Of a stretch of DNA of 64,000 nucleotides, positions 11,479 to 22,026 are shown one piece after another. Position 1 is the first letter of the stretch, and each line of letters opens with the position of its first letter. The notes below the pieces were generated by a model. It made no database searches, was not told the origin of the DNA, and saw nothing but the letters and a program-made list of their open reading frames with translations. The position numbers were made by a program, and so were the translations under genes. Location: positions 62,001-126,000 of the forward strand of contig JBBELK010000923.1 of the NCBI GenBank assembly GCA_037783545.1, written 5' to 3'. The DNA comes from Henricia sp. BOLD:AAB3569. Lineage: Eukaryota > Echinodermata > Asteroidea > Spinulosida > Echinasteridae.

Positions 11479-11786
11479 GCATGCTCCTAACACTCTATAT
11501 TGCGCACTTGTCCTAAAAAATTGACAGACTTTCGCCGGGAAATTGCAGAGAAATTTCAAAGTTTAGGAAAAAAAGGGGTTGGGGCTTACTGGATGCTCCC
11601 GCAACCTGTGGCTGTCTGTACACACCTCTTTGGTGTACTCCTGATTCGTGCGCATGCTCAGTACTTCGGACTGTCGTAGATACGGCCCAGTTTGGGACGG
11701 GATTTTGGTCAAAGTGTGGTCCAAACGTCGGCAAATTTGGAGGTCGAACAATTTTCCGACGAACTTCAAATTTTGCATGCTCCTAA

Positions 11787-12071
11787 TGTTGTTGTTGTTG
11801 TATATTTTATGGCATCTTCGGCAACTAAGGCCCTTTATGCCATCAACTATACGGTTTTAGCTTTAACTATACTATATTATCAACTTGAAATGACGAAGAA
11901 GGAGTTGCAGTTTTAGAAGTGGGAGGAAAACCCCCAGAGAAATGCCCCAGGGGAAAACCCACGCGGTCAAGTAGGGACTGCAAACCCAATCCACATACAC
12001 GCCCCGGATTCGAACCCGGGACCCCAGAGGTGAAAGGCGAGGAAAGAACCCGTACGCCAACCCGACCGCCC
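11787..12071 (-). mobile_element. tRNA-derived SINE, minus copy 5
   Basis: This 285-bp element lies exactly 593 bp from copy 4, so a single monomer separates the two SINEs. The 12-bp duplications are at 11775-11786 and 12072-12083 and the B-box complement is at 12006-12016. It has CTTGAAATGACG (near 11884) for CTTGAGATGACG, an allele shared with copies 10 and 11. The CTCACTACTTC monomer follows on its right. Confidence 0.88.
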
Positions 12072-12971
12072 GCATGCTCCTAACACTCTATATTGCGCAC
12101 TTGTCCTAAAAAATTGACAGACTTTCGCCGGGAAATTGCAGAGAAATTTCAAAGTTTAGGAAAAAAAGGGGTTGGGGCTTCCTGGATGCTCCCGCAACCT
12201 GTGGCTGTCTGTACACACCTCTTTGGTGTACTCCTGATTCGTGCGCATGCTCACTACTTCGGACTGTCGTAGATACGGCCCAGTTTGGGACGGGATTTTG
12301 GTCAAAGTGTGGTCCAAACGTCGGCAAATTTGGAGGTCGAAAAATTTTCCGACGAACTTCAAATTTTGCATGCTCCTAACACTCTATATTGCGCACTTGT
12401 CCTAAAAAATTGACAGACTTTCGCCGGGAAATTGCAGAGAAATTTAAAAGTTTAGGAAAAAAAGGGGTTGGGGCTTCCTGGATGCTCCCGCAACCTGTGG
12501 CTGTCTGTACACACCTCTTTGGTGTACTCCTGATTCGTGCGCATGCTCAGTACTTCGGACTGTCGTAGATACGGCCCAGTTTTGGACGGGATTTTGGTCA
12601 AAGTGTGGTCCAAACGTCGGCAAATTTGGAGGTCGAAAAAATTTCCGACGAACTTCAAATTTTGCATGCTCCTAACACTCTATATTGCGCACTTGTCCTA
12701 AAAAATTGACAGACTTTCGCCGGGAAATTGCAGAGAAATTTCAAAGTTTAGGAAAAAAAGGGGTTGGGGCTTCCTGGATGCTCCCGCAACCTGTGGCTGT
12801 CTGTACACACCTCTTTGGTGTACTCCTGATTCGTGCGCATGCTCAGTACTTCGGACTGTCGTAGATACGGCCCAGTTTGGGACGGGATTTTGGTCAAAGT
12901 GTGGTCCAAACGTCGGCAAATTTGGAGGTCGAACAATTTTCCGACGAACTTCAAATTTTGCATGCTCCTAA

Positions 12972-13256
12972 TGTTGTTGTTGTTGTATATTTTATGGCAT
13001 CTTCGGCAACTAAGGCCCTTTATGCCATCAACTATACGGTTTTAGCTTTAACTATACTATATTATCAACTTGAGATGACGAAGAAGGAGTTGCAGTTTTA
13101 GAAGTCGGAGGAAAACCCCCAGAGAAATGCCCCAGGGGAAAACCCACGCGGTCAAGTAGGGACTGCAAACCCAATCCACATACACGCCCCGGATTCGAAC
13201 CCGGGACCCCAGAGGTGAAAGGCGAGGAAAGAACCCGTACGCCAACCCGACCGCCC
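12972..13256 (-). mobile_element. tRNA-derived SINE, minus copy 6
   Basis: This 285-bp element has 12-bp duplications at 12960-12971 and 13257-13268 and a B-box complement at 13191-13201. It carries the GAAGTCGGAGG allele of copies 4 and 8. It is the first SINE of the left 1482-bp composite unit. Confidence 0.88.
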
Positions 13257-13860
13257 GCATGCTCCTAACACTCTATATTGCGCACTTGTCCTAAAAAATT
13301 GACAGACTTTCGCCGGGAAATTGCAGAGAAATTTCAAAGTTTAGGAAAAAAAGGGGTTGGGGTTTCCTGGATGCTCCCGCAACCTGTGGCTGTCTGTACA
13401 CACCTCTTTGGTGTACTCCTGATTCGTGCGCATGCTCAGTACTTCGGACTGTCGTAGATACGGCCCAGTTTGGGACGGGATTTTGGTCAAAGTGTGGTCC
13501 AAACGTTGGCAAATTTGGAGGTCGAAACATTTTCCGACGAACTTCAAATTTTGCATGCTCCTAACACTCTATATTGCGCACTTGTCCTAAAAAATTGACA
13601 GACTTTCGCCGGGAAATTGCAGAGAAATTTCAAAGTTTAGGAAAAAAAGGGGTTGGGGCTTACTGGATGCTCCCGCAACCTGTGGCTGTCTGTACACACC
13701 TCTTTGGTGTACTCCTGATTCGTGCGCATGCTCAGTACTTCGGACTGTCGTAGATACGGCCCAGTTTGGGACGGGATTTTGGTCAAAGTGTGGTCCAAAC
13801 GTCGGCAAATTTGGAGGTCGAACAATTTTCCGACGAACTTCAAATTTTGCATGCTCCTAA

Positions 13861-14145
13861 TGTTGTTGTTGTTGTATATTTTATGGCCTCTTTTGCAACT
13901 AAGGCCATTTATGCCATCAACTATACGGTTTTAGCTTTAACTATACTATATTATCAACTTGAGATGACGAAGAAGGAGTTGCAGTTTTAGAAGTGGGAGG
14001 AAAACCCCCAGAGAAATGCCCCAGGGGAAAACCCACGCGGTCAAGTAGGGACTGCAAACCCAATCCACATACACGCCCCGGATTCGAACCCGGGACCCCA
14101 GAGGTGAAAGGCGAGGAAAGAACCCGTACGCCAACCCGACCGCCC
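13861..14145 (-). mobile_element. tRNA-derived SINE, minus copy 7 (variant 3' domain)
   Basis: This 285-bp element has 12-bp duplications at 13849-13860 and 14146-14157 and a B-box complement at 14080-14090. Four substitutions cluster in the 3' domain (near 13886-13910): it reads TGGCCTCTTTTGC and GGCCATTTATG where other copies read TGGCATCTTCGGC and GGCCCTTTATG. One of them breaks one arm of the 3' inverted repeat. The clustering could reflect gene conversion from an unseen relative. The same haplotype is in copy 9, copied by the 1482-bp duplication. Confidence 0.88.
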
Positions 14146-14453
14146 GCATGCTCCTAACACTCTATATTGCGCACTTGTCCTAAAAAATTGACAGACTTTC
14201 GCCGGGAAATTGCAGAGAAATTTCAAAGTTTAGGAAAAAAAGGGGTTGGGGCTTCCTGGATGCTCCCGCAACCTGTGGCTGTCTGTACACACCTCTTTGG
14301 TGTACTCCTGATTCGTGCGCATGCTCAGTACTTCGGACTGTCGTAGATACGGCCCAGTTTGGGACGGGATTTTGGTCAAAGTGTGGTCCAAACGTCGGCA
14401 AATTTGGAGGTCGAACAATTTTCCGACGAACTTCAAATTTTGCATGCTCCTAA

Positions 14454-14738
14454 TGTTGTTGTTGTTGTATATTTTATGGCATCTTCGGCAACTAAGGCCC
14501 TTTATGCCATCAACTATACGGTTTTAGCTTTAACTATACTATATTATCAACTTGAGATGACGAAGAAGGAGTTGCAGTTTTAGAAGTCGGAGGAAAACCC
14601 CCAGAGAAATGCCCCAGGGGAAAACCCACGCGGTCAAGTAGGGACTGCAAACCCAATCCACATACACGCCCCGGATTCGAACCCGGGACCCCAGAGGTGA
14701 AAGGCGAGGAAAGAACCCGTACGCCAACCCGACCGCCC
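14454..14738 (-). mobile_element. tRNA-derived SINE, minus copy 8
   Basis: This 285-bp element has 12-bp duplications at 14442-14453 and 14739-14750 and a B-box complement at 14673-14683. It lies 1482 bp from copy 6 with the same GAAGTCGGAGG allele, and is the first SINE of the right composite unit. Confidence 0.88.
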
Positions 14739-15342
14739 GCATGCTCCTAACACTCTATATTGCGCACTTGTCCTAAAAAATTGACAGACTTTCGCCGGGA
14801 AATTGCAGAGAAATTTCAAAGTTTAGGAAAAAAAGGGGTTGGGGTTTCCTGGATGCTCCCGCAACCTGTGGCTGTCTGTACACACCTCTTTGGTGTACTC
14901 CTGATTCGTGCGCATGCTCAGTACTTCGGACTGTCGTAGATACGGCCCAGTTTGGGACGGGATTTTGGTCAAAGTGTGGTCCAAACGTTGGCAAATTTGG
15001 AGGTCGAAACATTTTCCGACGAACTTCAAATTTTGCATGCTCCTAACACTCTATATTGCGCACTTGTCCTAAAAAATTGACAGACTTTCGCCGGGAAATT
15101 GCAGAGAAATTTCAAAGTTTAGGAAAAAAAGGGGTTGGGGCTTACTGGATGCTCCCGCAACCTGTGGCTGTCTGTACACACCTCTTTGGTGTACTCCTGA
15201 TTCGTGCGCATGCTCAGTACTTCGGACTGTCGTAGATACGGCCCAGTTTGGGACGGGATTTTGGTCAAAGTGTGGTCCAAACGTCGGCAAATTTGGAGGT
15301 CGAACAATTTTCCGACGAACTTCAAATTTTGCATGCTCCTAA

Positions 15343-15627
15343 TGTTGTTGTTGTTGTATATTTTATGGCCTCTTTTGCAACTAAGGCCATTTATGCCATC
15401 AACTATACGGTTTTAGCTTTAACTATACTATATTATCAACTTGAGATGACGAAGAAGGAGTTGCAGTTTTAGAAGTGGGAGGAAAACCCCCAGAGAAATG
15501 CCCCAGGGGAAAACCCACGCGGTCAAGTAGGGACTGCAAACCCAATCCACATACACGCCCCGGATTCGAACCCGGGACCCCAGAGGTGAAAGGCGAGGAA
15601 AGAACCCGTACGCCAACCCGACCGCCC
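15343..15627 (-). mobile_element. tRNA-derived SINE, minus copy 9 (variant 3' domain)
   Basis: This 285-bp element has 12-bp duplications at 15331-15342 and 15628-15639 and a B-box complement at 15562-15572. It carries the same four-substitution 3' haplotype as copy 7, from which it differs at no position I could see. Confidence 0.88.
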
Positions 15628-15935
15628 GCATGCTCCTAACACTCTATATTGCGCACTTGTCCTAAAAAATTGACAGACTTTCGCCGGGAAATTGCAGAGA
15701 AATTTCAAAGTTTAGGAAAAAAAGGGGTTGGGGCTTCCTGGATGCTCCCGCAACCTGTGGCTGTCTGTACACACCTCTTTGGTGTACTCCTGATTCGTGC
15801 GCATGCTCAGTACTTCGGACTGTCGTAGATACGGCCCAGTTTGGGACGGGATTTTGGTCAAAGTGTGGTCCAAACGTCGGCAAATTTGGAGGTCGAACAA
15901 TTTTCCGACGAACTTCAAATTTTGCATGCTCCTAA

Positions 15936-16220
15936 TGTTGTTGTTGTTGTATATTTTATGGCATCTTCGGCAACTAAGGCCCTTTATGCCATCAACTATA
16001 CGGTTTTAGCTTTAACTATACTATATTATCAACTTGAAATGACGAAGAAGGAGTTGCAGTTTTAGAAGTGGGAGGAAAACCCCCAGAGAAATGCCCCAGG
16101 GGAAAACCCACGCGGTCAAGTAGGGACTGCAAACCCAATCCACATACACGCCCCGGATTCGAACCCGGGACCCCAGAGGTGAAAGGCGAGGAAAGAACCC
16201 GTACGCCAACCCGACCGCCC
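15936..16220 (-). mobile_element. tRNA-derived SINE, minus copy 10
   Basis: This 285-bp element has 12-bp duplications at 15924-15935 and 16221-16232 and a B-box complement at 16155-16165. It has the CTTGAAATGACG allele shared with copies 5 and 11. The monomer on its right carries GAGACATTTC, an A6 tract and CTCACTACTTC, a combination repeated 888 bp later next to copy 11. Confidence 0.88.
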
Positions 16221-16823
16221 GCATGCTCCTAACACTCTATATTGCGCACTTGTCCTAAAAAATTGACAGACTTTCGCCGGGAAATTGCAGAGACATTTCA
16301 AAGTTTAGGAAAAAAGGGGTTGGGGCTTCCTGGATGCTCCCGCAACCTGTGGCTGTCTGTACACACCTCTTTGGTGTACTCCTGATTCGTGCGCATGCTC
16401 ACTACTTCGGACTGTCGTAGATACGGCCCAGTTTGGGACGGGATTTTGGTCAAAGTGTGGTCCAAACGTCGGCAAATTTGGAGGTCGAAAAATTTTCCGA
16501 CGAACTTCAAATTTTGCATGCTCCTAACACTCTATATTGCGCACTTGTCCTAAAAAATTGACAGACTTTCGCCGGGAAATTGCAGAGAAATTTCAAAGTT
16601 TAGGAAAAAAAGGGGTTGGGGCTTCCTGGATGCTCCCGCAACCTGTGGCTGTCTGTACACACCTCTTTGGTGTACTCCTGATTCGTGCGCATGCTCAGTA
16701 CTTCGGACTGTCGTAGATACGGCCCAGTTTGGGACGGGATTTTGGTCAAAGTGTGGTCCAAACGTCGGCAAATTTGGAGGTCGAACAATTTTCCGACGAA
16801 CTTCAAATTTTGCATGCTCCTAA

Positions 16824-17108
16824 TGTTGTTGTTGTTGTATATTTTATGGCATCTTCGGCAACTAAGGCCCTTTATGCCATCAACTATACGGTTTTAGCTT
16901 TAACTATACTATATTATCAACTTGAAATGACGAAGAAGGAGTTGCAGTTTTAGAAGTGGGAGGAAAACCCCCAGAGAAATGCCCCAGGGGAAAACCCACG
17001 CGGTCAAGTAGGGACTGCAAACCCAATCCACATACACGCCCCGGATTCGAACCCGGGACCCCAGAGGTGAAAGGCGAGGAAAGAACCCGTACCCCAACCC
17101 GACCGCCC
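16824..17108 (-). mobile_element. tRNA-derived SINE, minus copy 11
   Basis: This 285-bp element has 12-bp duplications at 16812-16823 and 17109-17120 and a B-box complement at 17043-17053. It lies 888 bp from copy 10 with the same flanking monomers, so both come from one tandem duplication. A private substitution gives CGTACCCCAACC (near 17088) for CGTACGCCAACC in the tRNA-like head. Confidence 0.88.
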
Positions 17109-17995
17109 GCATGCTCCTAACACTCTATATTGCGCACTTGTCCTAAAAAATTGACAGACTTTCGCCGGGAAATTGCAGAGACATTTCAAAGTTTAGGAAA
17201 AAAGGGGTTGGGGCTTCCTGGATGCTCCCGCAACCTGTGGCTGTCTGTACACACCTCTTTGGTGTACTCCTGATTCGTGCGCATGCTCACTACTTCGGAC
17301 TGTCGTAGATACGGCCCAGTTTGGGACGGGATTTTGGTCAAAGTGTGGTCCAAACGTCGGCAAATTTGGAGGTCGAAAAATTTTCCGACGAACTTCAAAT
17401 TTTGCATGCTCCTAACACTCTATATTGCGCACTTGTCCTAAAAAATTGACAGACTTTCGCCGGGAAATTGCAGAGAAATTTAAAAGTTTAGGAAAAAAAG
17501 GGGTTGGGGCTTCCTGGATGCTCCCGCAACCTGTGGCTGTCTGTACACACCTCTTTGGTGTACTCCTGATTCGTGCGCATGCTCAGTACTTCGGACTGTC
17601 GTAGATACGGCCCAGTTTGGGACGGGATTTTGGTCAAAGTGTGGTCCAAACGTCGGCAAATTTGGAGGTCGAAAAAATTTCCGACGAACTTCCAATTTTG
17701 CATGCTCCTAACACTCTATATTGCGCACTTGTCCTAAAAAATGGACAGACTTTCGCCTGGAAATTGCAGAGAAATTTCAAAGTTTAGGAAAAAAAGGGGT
17801 TGGGGCTTCCTGGATGCTCCCGCAACCTGTGGCTGTCTGTACACACCTCTTTGGTGTACTCCTGATTCGTGCGCATGCTCAGTACTTCGGACTGTCGTAG
17901 ATACGGCCCAGTTTGGGACGGGATTTTGGTCAAAGTGTGGTCCAAACGTCGGCAAATTTGGAGGTCGAAAAATTTTCCGACGAACTTCAAATTTT

Positions 17996-19774
17996 GCATG
18001 CTCCTAACACTCTATATTGCGCACTTGTCCTAACAAATTGACAGACTTTCGCCGGGAAATTGCAGAGAAATTTCAAAGTTTAGGAAAAAAAGGGGTTGGG
18101 GCTTCCTGGATGCTCCCGCAACCTGTGGCTGTCTGTACACACCTCTTTGGTGTACTCCTGATTCGTGCGCATGCTCAGTACTTCGGACTGTCGTAGATAC
18201 GGCCCAGTTTGGGACGGGATTTTGGTCAAAGTGTGGTCCAAACGTCGGCAAATTTGGAGGTCGAAAAATTTTCCGACGAACTTCAAATTTTGCATGCTCC
18301 TAACACTCTATATTGCGCACTTGTCCTAAAAAAATTGACAAACTTTCGCCGGGAAATTGCAGAGAAATTTCAAAGTTTAGGAAAAAAAGGGGTTGGGGCT
18401 TCCTGGATGCTCCCGCAACCTGTGGCTGTCTGTACACACCTCTTTGGTGTACTCCTGATTCGTGCGCATGCTCAGTACTTCGGACTGTCGTAGATACGGC
18501 CCAGTTTGGGACGGGATTTTGGTCAAAGTGTGGTCCAAACGTCGGCAAATTTGGAGGTCGAAAAATTTTCCGACGAACTTCAAATTTTGCATGCTCCTAA
18601 CACTCTATATTGCGCACTTGTCCTAACAAATTGACAGACTTTCGCCGGGAAATTGCAGAGAAATTTCAAAGTTTAGGAAAAAAAGGGGTTGGGGCTTCCT
18701 GGATGCTCCCGCAACCTGTGGCTGTCTGTACACACCTCTTTGGTGTACTCCTGATTCGTGCGCATGCTCAGTACTTCGGACTGTCGTAGATACGGCCCAG
18801 TTTGGGACGGGATTTTGGTCAAAGTGTGGTCCAAACGTCGGCAAATTTGGAGGTCGAAAAATTTTCCGACGAACTTCAAATTTTGCATGCTCCTAACACT
18901 CTATATTGCGCACTTGTCCTAAAAAAATTGACAAACTTTCGCCGGGAAATTGCAGAGAAATTTCAAAGTTTAGGAAAAAAAGGGGTTGGGGCTTCCTGGA
19001 TGCTCCCGCAACCTGTGGCTGTCTGTACACACCTCTTTGGTGTACTCCTGATTCGTGCGCATGCTCAGTACTTCGGACTGTCGTAGATACGGCCCAGTTT
19101 GGGACGGGATTTTGGTCAAAGTGTGGTCCAAACGTCGGCAAATTTGGAGGTCGAAAAATTTTCCGACGAACTTCAAATTTTGCATGCTCCTAACACTCTA
19201 TATTGCGCACTTGTCCTAAAATATTGACAGACTTTCGCCGGGAAATTGCAGAGAAATTTCAAAGTTTAGGAAAAAAAGGGGTTGGGGCTTCCTGGATGCT
19301 CCCGCAACCTGTGGCTGTCTGTACACACCTCTTTGGTGTACTCCTGATTCGTGCGCATGCTCAGTACTTCGGACTGTCGTAGATACGGCCCAGTTTGGGA
19401 CGGGATTTTGGTCAAAGTGTGGTCCAAACGTCGGCAAATTTGGAGGTCGAAAAATTTTCCGACGAACTTCAAATTTTGCATGCTCCTAACACTCTATATT
19501 GCGCACTTGTCCTAAAAAAATTGACAAACTTTCGCCGGGAAATTGCAGAGAAATTTCAAAGTTTAGGAAAAAAAGGGGTTGGGGCTTCCTGGATGCTCCC
19601 GCAACCTGTGGCTGTCTGTACACACCTCTTTGGTGTACTCCTGATTCGTGCGCATGCTCAGTACTTCGGACTGTCGTAGATACGGCCCAGTTTGGGACGG
19701 GATTTTGGTCAAAGTGTGGTCCAAACGTCGGCAAATTTGGAGGTCGAAAAATTTTCCGACGAACTTCAAATTTT
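17996..19774 (+). repeat. 593-bp dimeric higher-order repeat, three units
   Basis: Units start at 17996, 18589 and 19182. The second monomer of each is 297 bp and carries CCTAAAAAAATTGACAAAC (18326, 18919, 19512). The first monomer carries CCTAACAAATTG in units 1 and 2 but CCTAAAATATTG in unit 3 (19216). The next monomer (19775) also has CCTAAAATATTG. The period is exactly 593 bp. There is no SINE in this stretch. Confidence 0.9.
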
Positions 19775-20378
19775 GCATGCTCCTAACACTCTATATTGCG
19801 CACTTGTCCTAAAATATTGACAGACTTTCGCCGGGAAATTGCAGAGAAATTTCAAAGTTTAGGAAAAAAAGGGGTTGGGGCTTCCTGGATGCTCCCGCAA
19901 CCTGTGGCTGTCTGTACACACCTCTTTGGTGTACTCCTGATTCGTGCGCATGCTCAGTACTTCGGACTGTCGTAGATACGGCCCAGTTTGGGACGGGATT
20001 TTGGTCAAAGTGTGGTCCAAACGTCGGCAAATTTGGAGGTCGAAAAATTTTCCGACGAACTTCAAATTTTGCATGCTCCTAACACTCTATATTGCGCACT
20101 TGTCCTAAAAAATTGACAGACTTTCGCCGGGAAATTGCAGAGAAATTTCAAAGTTTAGGAAAAAAAGGGGTTGGGGCTTCCTGGATGCTCCCGCAACCTG
20201 TGGCTGTCTGTACACACCTCTTTGGTGTACTCCTGATTCGTGCGCATGCTCAGTACTTCGGACTGTCGTAGATACGGCCCAGTTTGGGACGGGATTTTGG
20301 TCAAAGTGTGGTCCAAACGTCGGCAAATTTGGAGGTCGAACAATTTTCCGACGAACTTCAAATTTTGCATGCTCCTAA

Positions 20379-20663
20379 TGTTGTTGTTGTTGTATATTTT
20401 ATGGCATCTTCGGCAACTAAGGCCCTTTATGCCATCAACTATACGGTTTTAGCTTTAACTATACTATATTATCAACTTGAGATGACGAAGAAGGAGTTGC
20501 AGTTATAGAAGTGGGAGGAAAACCCCCAGAGAAATGCCCCAGGGAAAAACCCACGCGGTCAAGTAGGGACTGCAAACCCAATCCACATACACGCCCCGGA
20601 TTCGAACCCGGGACCCCAGAGGTGAAAGGCTAGGAAAGAACCCGTACGCCAACCCGACCGCCC
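20379..20663 (-). mobile_element. tRNA-derived SINE, minus copy 12
   Basis: This 285-bp element is the last minus-strand copy, about 3.3 kb from its nearest neighbour on the left. The 12-bp duplications are at 20367-20378 and 20664-20675 and the B-box complement is at 20598-20608. It shares CCCCAGGGAAAAACCC with copy 3. Private changes are GTTATAGAAG (near 20502) for GTTTTAGAAG and AAGGCTAGG (near 20625) for AAGGCGAGG. Confidence 0.88.
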
Positions 20664-21551
20664 GCATGCTCCTAACACTCTATATTGCGCACTTGTCCTA
20701 AAAAATTGACAGACTTTCGCCGGGAAATTGCAGAGAAATTTCAAAGTTTAGGAAAAAAAGGGGTTGGGGCTTCCTGGATGCTCCCGCAACCTGTGGCTGT
20801 CTGTACACACCTCTTTGGTGTACTCCTGATTCGTGCGCATGCTCACTACTTCGGACTGTCGTAGATACGGCCCAGTTTGGGACGGGATTTTGGTCAAAGT
20901 GTGGTCCAAACGTCGGCAAATTTGGAGGTCGAAAAATTTTGCGACGAACTTCAAATTTTTCATGCTCCTAACACTCTATATTGCGCACTTGTCCTAAAAA
21001 ATTGACAGACTTTCGCCGGGAAATTGCAGAGAAATTTCAAAGTTTAGGAAAAAAAGGGGTTGGGGCTTCCTGGATGCTCCCGCAACCTGTGGCTGTCTGT
21101 ACACACCTCTTTGGTGTACTCCTGATTCGTGCGCATGCTCAGTACTTCGGACTGTCGTAGATACGGCCCAGTTTGGGACGGGATTTTGGTCAAAGTGTGG
21201 TCCAAACGTCGGCAAATTTGGAGGTCGAAAAATTTTCCGACGAACTTCAAATTTTGCATGCTCCTAACACTCTATATTGCGCACTTGTCCTAAAAAATTG
21301 ACAGACTTTCGCCGGGAAATTGCAGAGAAATTTCAAAGTTTAGGAAAAAAAGGGGTTGGGGCTTCCTGGATGCTCCCGCAACCTGTGGCTGTCTGTACAC
21401 ACCTCTTTGGTGTACTCCTGATTCGTGCGCATGCTCAGTACTTCGGACTGTCGTAGATACGGCCCAGTTTGGGACGGGATTTTGGTCAAAGTGTGGTCCA
21501 AACGTCGGCAAATTTGGAGGTCGAAAAATTTTCCGACGAACTTCAAATTTT
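20664..21551 (+). repeat. Three ordinary satellite monomers between minus and plus SINEs
   Basis: Three monomers of standard length separate the last minus SINE from the first unit carrying a plus SINE. The first carries CTCACTACTTC (near 20842) and TTTTGCGACG; the second starts with TTTTCATGC (20957-20965), a G-to-T change in the GCATGC landmark. Nothing else is visible. Confidence 0.95.
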
Positions 21552-21738
21552 GCATGCTCCTAACACTCTATATTGCGCACTTGTCCTAAAAAATTGACAG
21601 ACTTTCGCCGGGAAATTGCAGAGAAATTTCAAAGTTTAGGAAAAAAAGGGGTTGGGGCTTCCTGGATGCTCCCGCAACCTGTGGCTGTATGTACACACCT
21701 CTTTGATGTACTCCTGATTCGTGCGCATGCTCAGTACT

Positions 21739-22026
21739 GGGGCGGTCGGGTTGGCGTACGAGTTCTTTCCTCGCCTTTCACCTCTGGGGTCCCGGGTTCG
21801 AATCCGGGGCGTGTATGTGGATTGGGTTTGCAGTCCCTACTTGACCGCGTGGGTTTTCCCCTGGGGCATTTCTCTGGGGGTTTTCCTCCCACTTCTAAAA
21901 CTGCAACTCCTTCTTCGTCATCTCAAGTTGATAATATAGTATAGTTAAAGCTAAAACCGTATAGTTGATGGCATAAAGGGCCTTAGTTGCCGAAGATGCC
22001 ATAAAATATACAACAACAACAACAAC
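21739..22026 (+). mobile_element. tRNA-derived SINE, plus copy A (second insertion site)
   Basis: This 288-bp element lies in the opposite orientation to the twelve others. Its 5' end GGGGCGGTCGGG is at 21739 and its (CAA/ACA)n tail ends at 22026. A perfect 12-bp duplication, ATGCTCAGTACT, flanks it at 21727-21738 and 22027-22038; a further C on each side makes it possibly 13. The host position is monomer base 176-187, not 1-12 as for the minus copies, so this is a separate retrotransposition. The body is nearly identical to the minus majority; the visible differences are one extra 5' G, CGTACGAGTTC for CGTACGGGTTC, and a slightly longer tail. The tRNA-like head spans about 21739-21812, with TTTCACC placed like a tRNA-Glu anticodon loop, though its stem pairs poorly. 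Confidence 0.9.
21795..21805 (+). promoter_or_regulatory. Pol III B box in SINE plus copy A
   Basis: GGTTCGAATCC matches the B-box consensus GGTTCGANTCC exactly, about 57 bp from the element start, as expected for a type 2 internal promoter. The five-base arms on either side of the TTCGAAT loop pair at four of five positions. The upstream A box is weak: only a degenerate match lies around TCGGGTTGGCG (21745-21755). Transcription competence is therefore uncertain. Confidence 0.75.

Larger units (their letters stand above)
12664..15627 (+). repeat. 1482-bp two-SINE composite unit, tandem duplicate
   Basis: Two adjacent units, 12664-14145 and 14146-15627, each hold three monomers and two SINEs in the order monomer, SINE, monomer with GGGGTTTCCTGG, monomer with GGCTTACTGG, SINE. 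Every marker checked repeats at 1482 bp: GAAGTCGGAGG in SINE copies 6 and 8, GGGGTTTCC near 13360 and 14842, GGCTTACTGG near 13658 and 15140, and the TGGCCTCTTTTGC allele in SINE copies 7 and 9. I saw no difference between the units by eye, so this is probably one of the youngest duplications in the window. Confidence 0.9.
6516..17404 (+). repeat. SINE-bearing composite satellite block
   Basis: Eleven minus-strand SINE copies are interleaved with satellite monomers. SINE-to-SINE distances are 889, 1481, 2296, 593, 1185, 889, 593, 889, 593 and 888 bp. Apart from one deleted monomer and single-base indels, these equal one 297-bp insertion plus one or more 296-bp monomers. The monomer immediately left of every SINE carries the same allele, GTCGAACAATTTTCC instead of GTCGAAAAATTTTCC. 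This fits one insertion haplotype spread by unequal exchange. The monomer to the right of copies 3, 5, 10 and 11 often carries CTCACTACTTC. One monomer at 10071-10292 has a 74-bp internal deletion. Nothing else is in the block. Confidence 0.9.

Noticed and set aside
21739-21812. Possible functional tRNA-Glu gene
   Set aside because: The B box and a TTC anticodon-like triplet are present, but the anticodon stem does not pair, the A box is degenerate, and no acceptor stem closes. It is the head of a SINE.
21573-21944. 123-codon open frame running from satellite into the plus SINE
   Set aside because: It joins satellite sequence to a non-coding tRNA-derived element and is copied at 23353-23724 only because the 1780-bp unit is duplicated.
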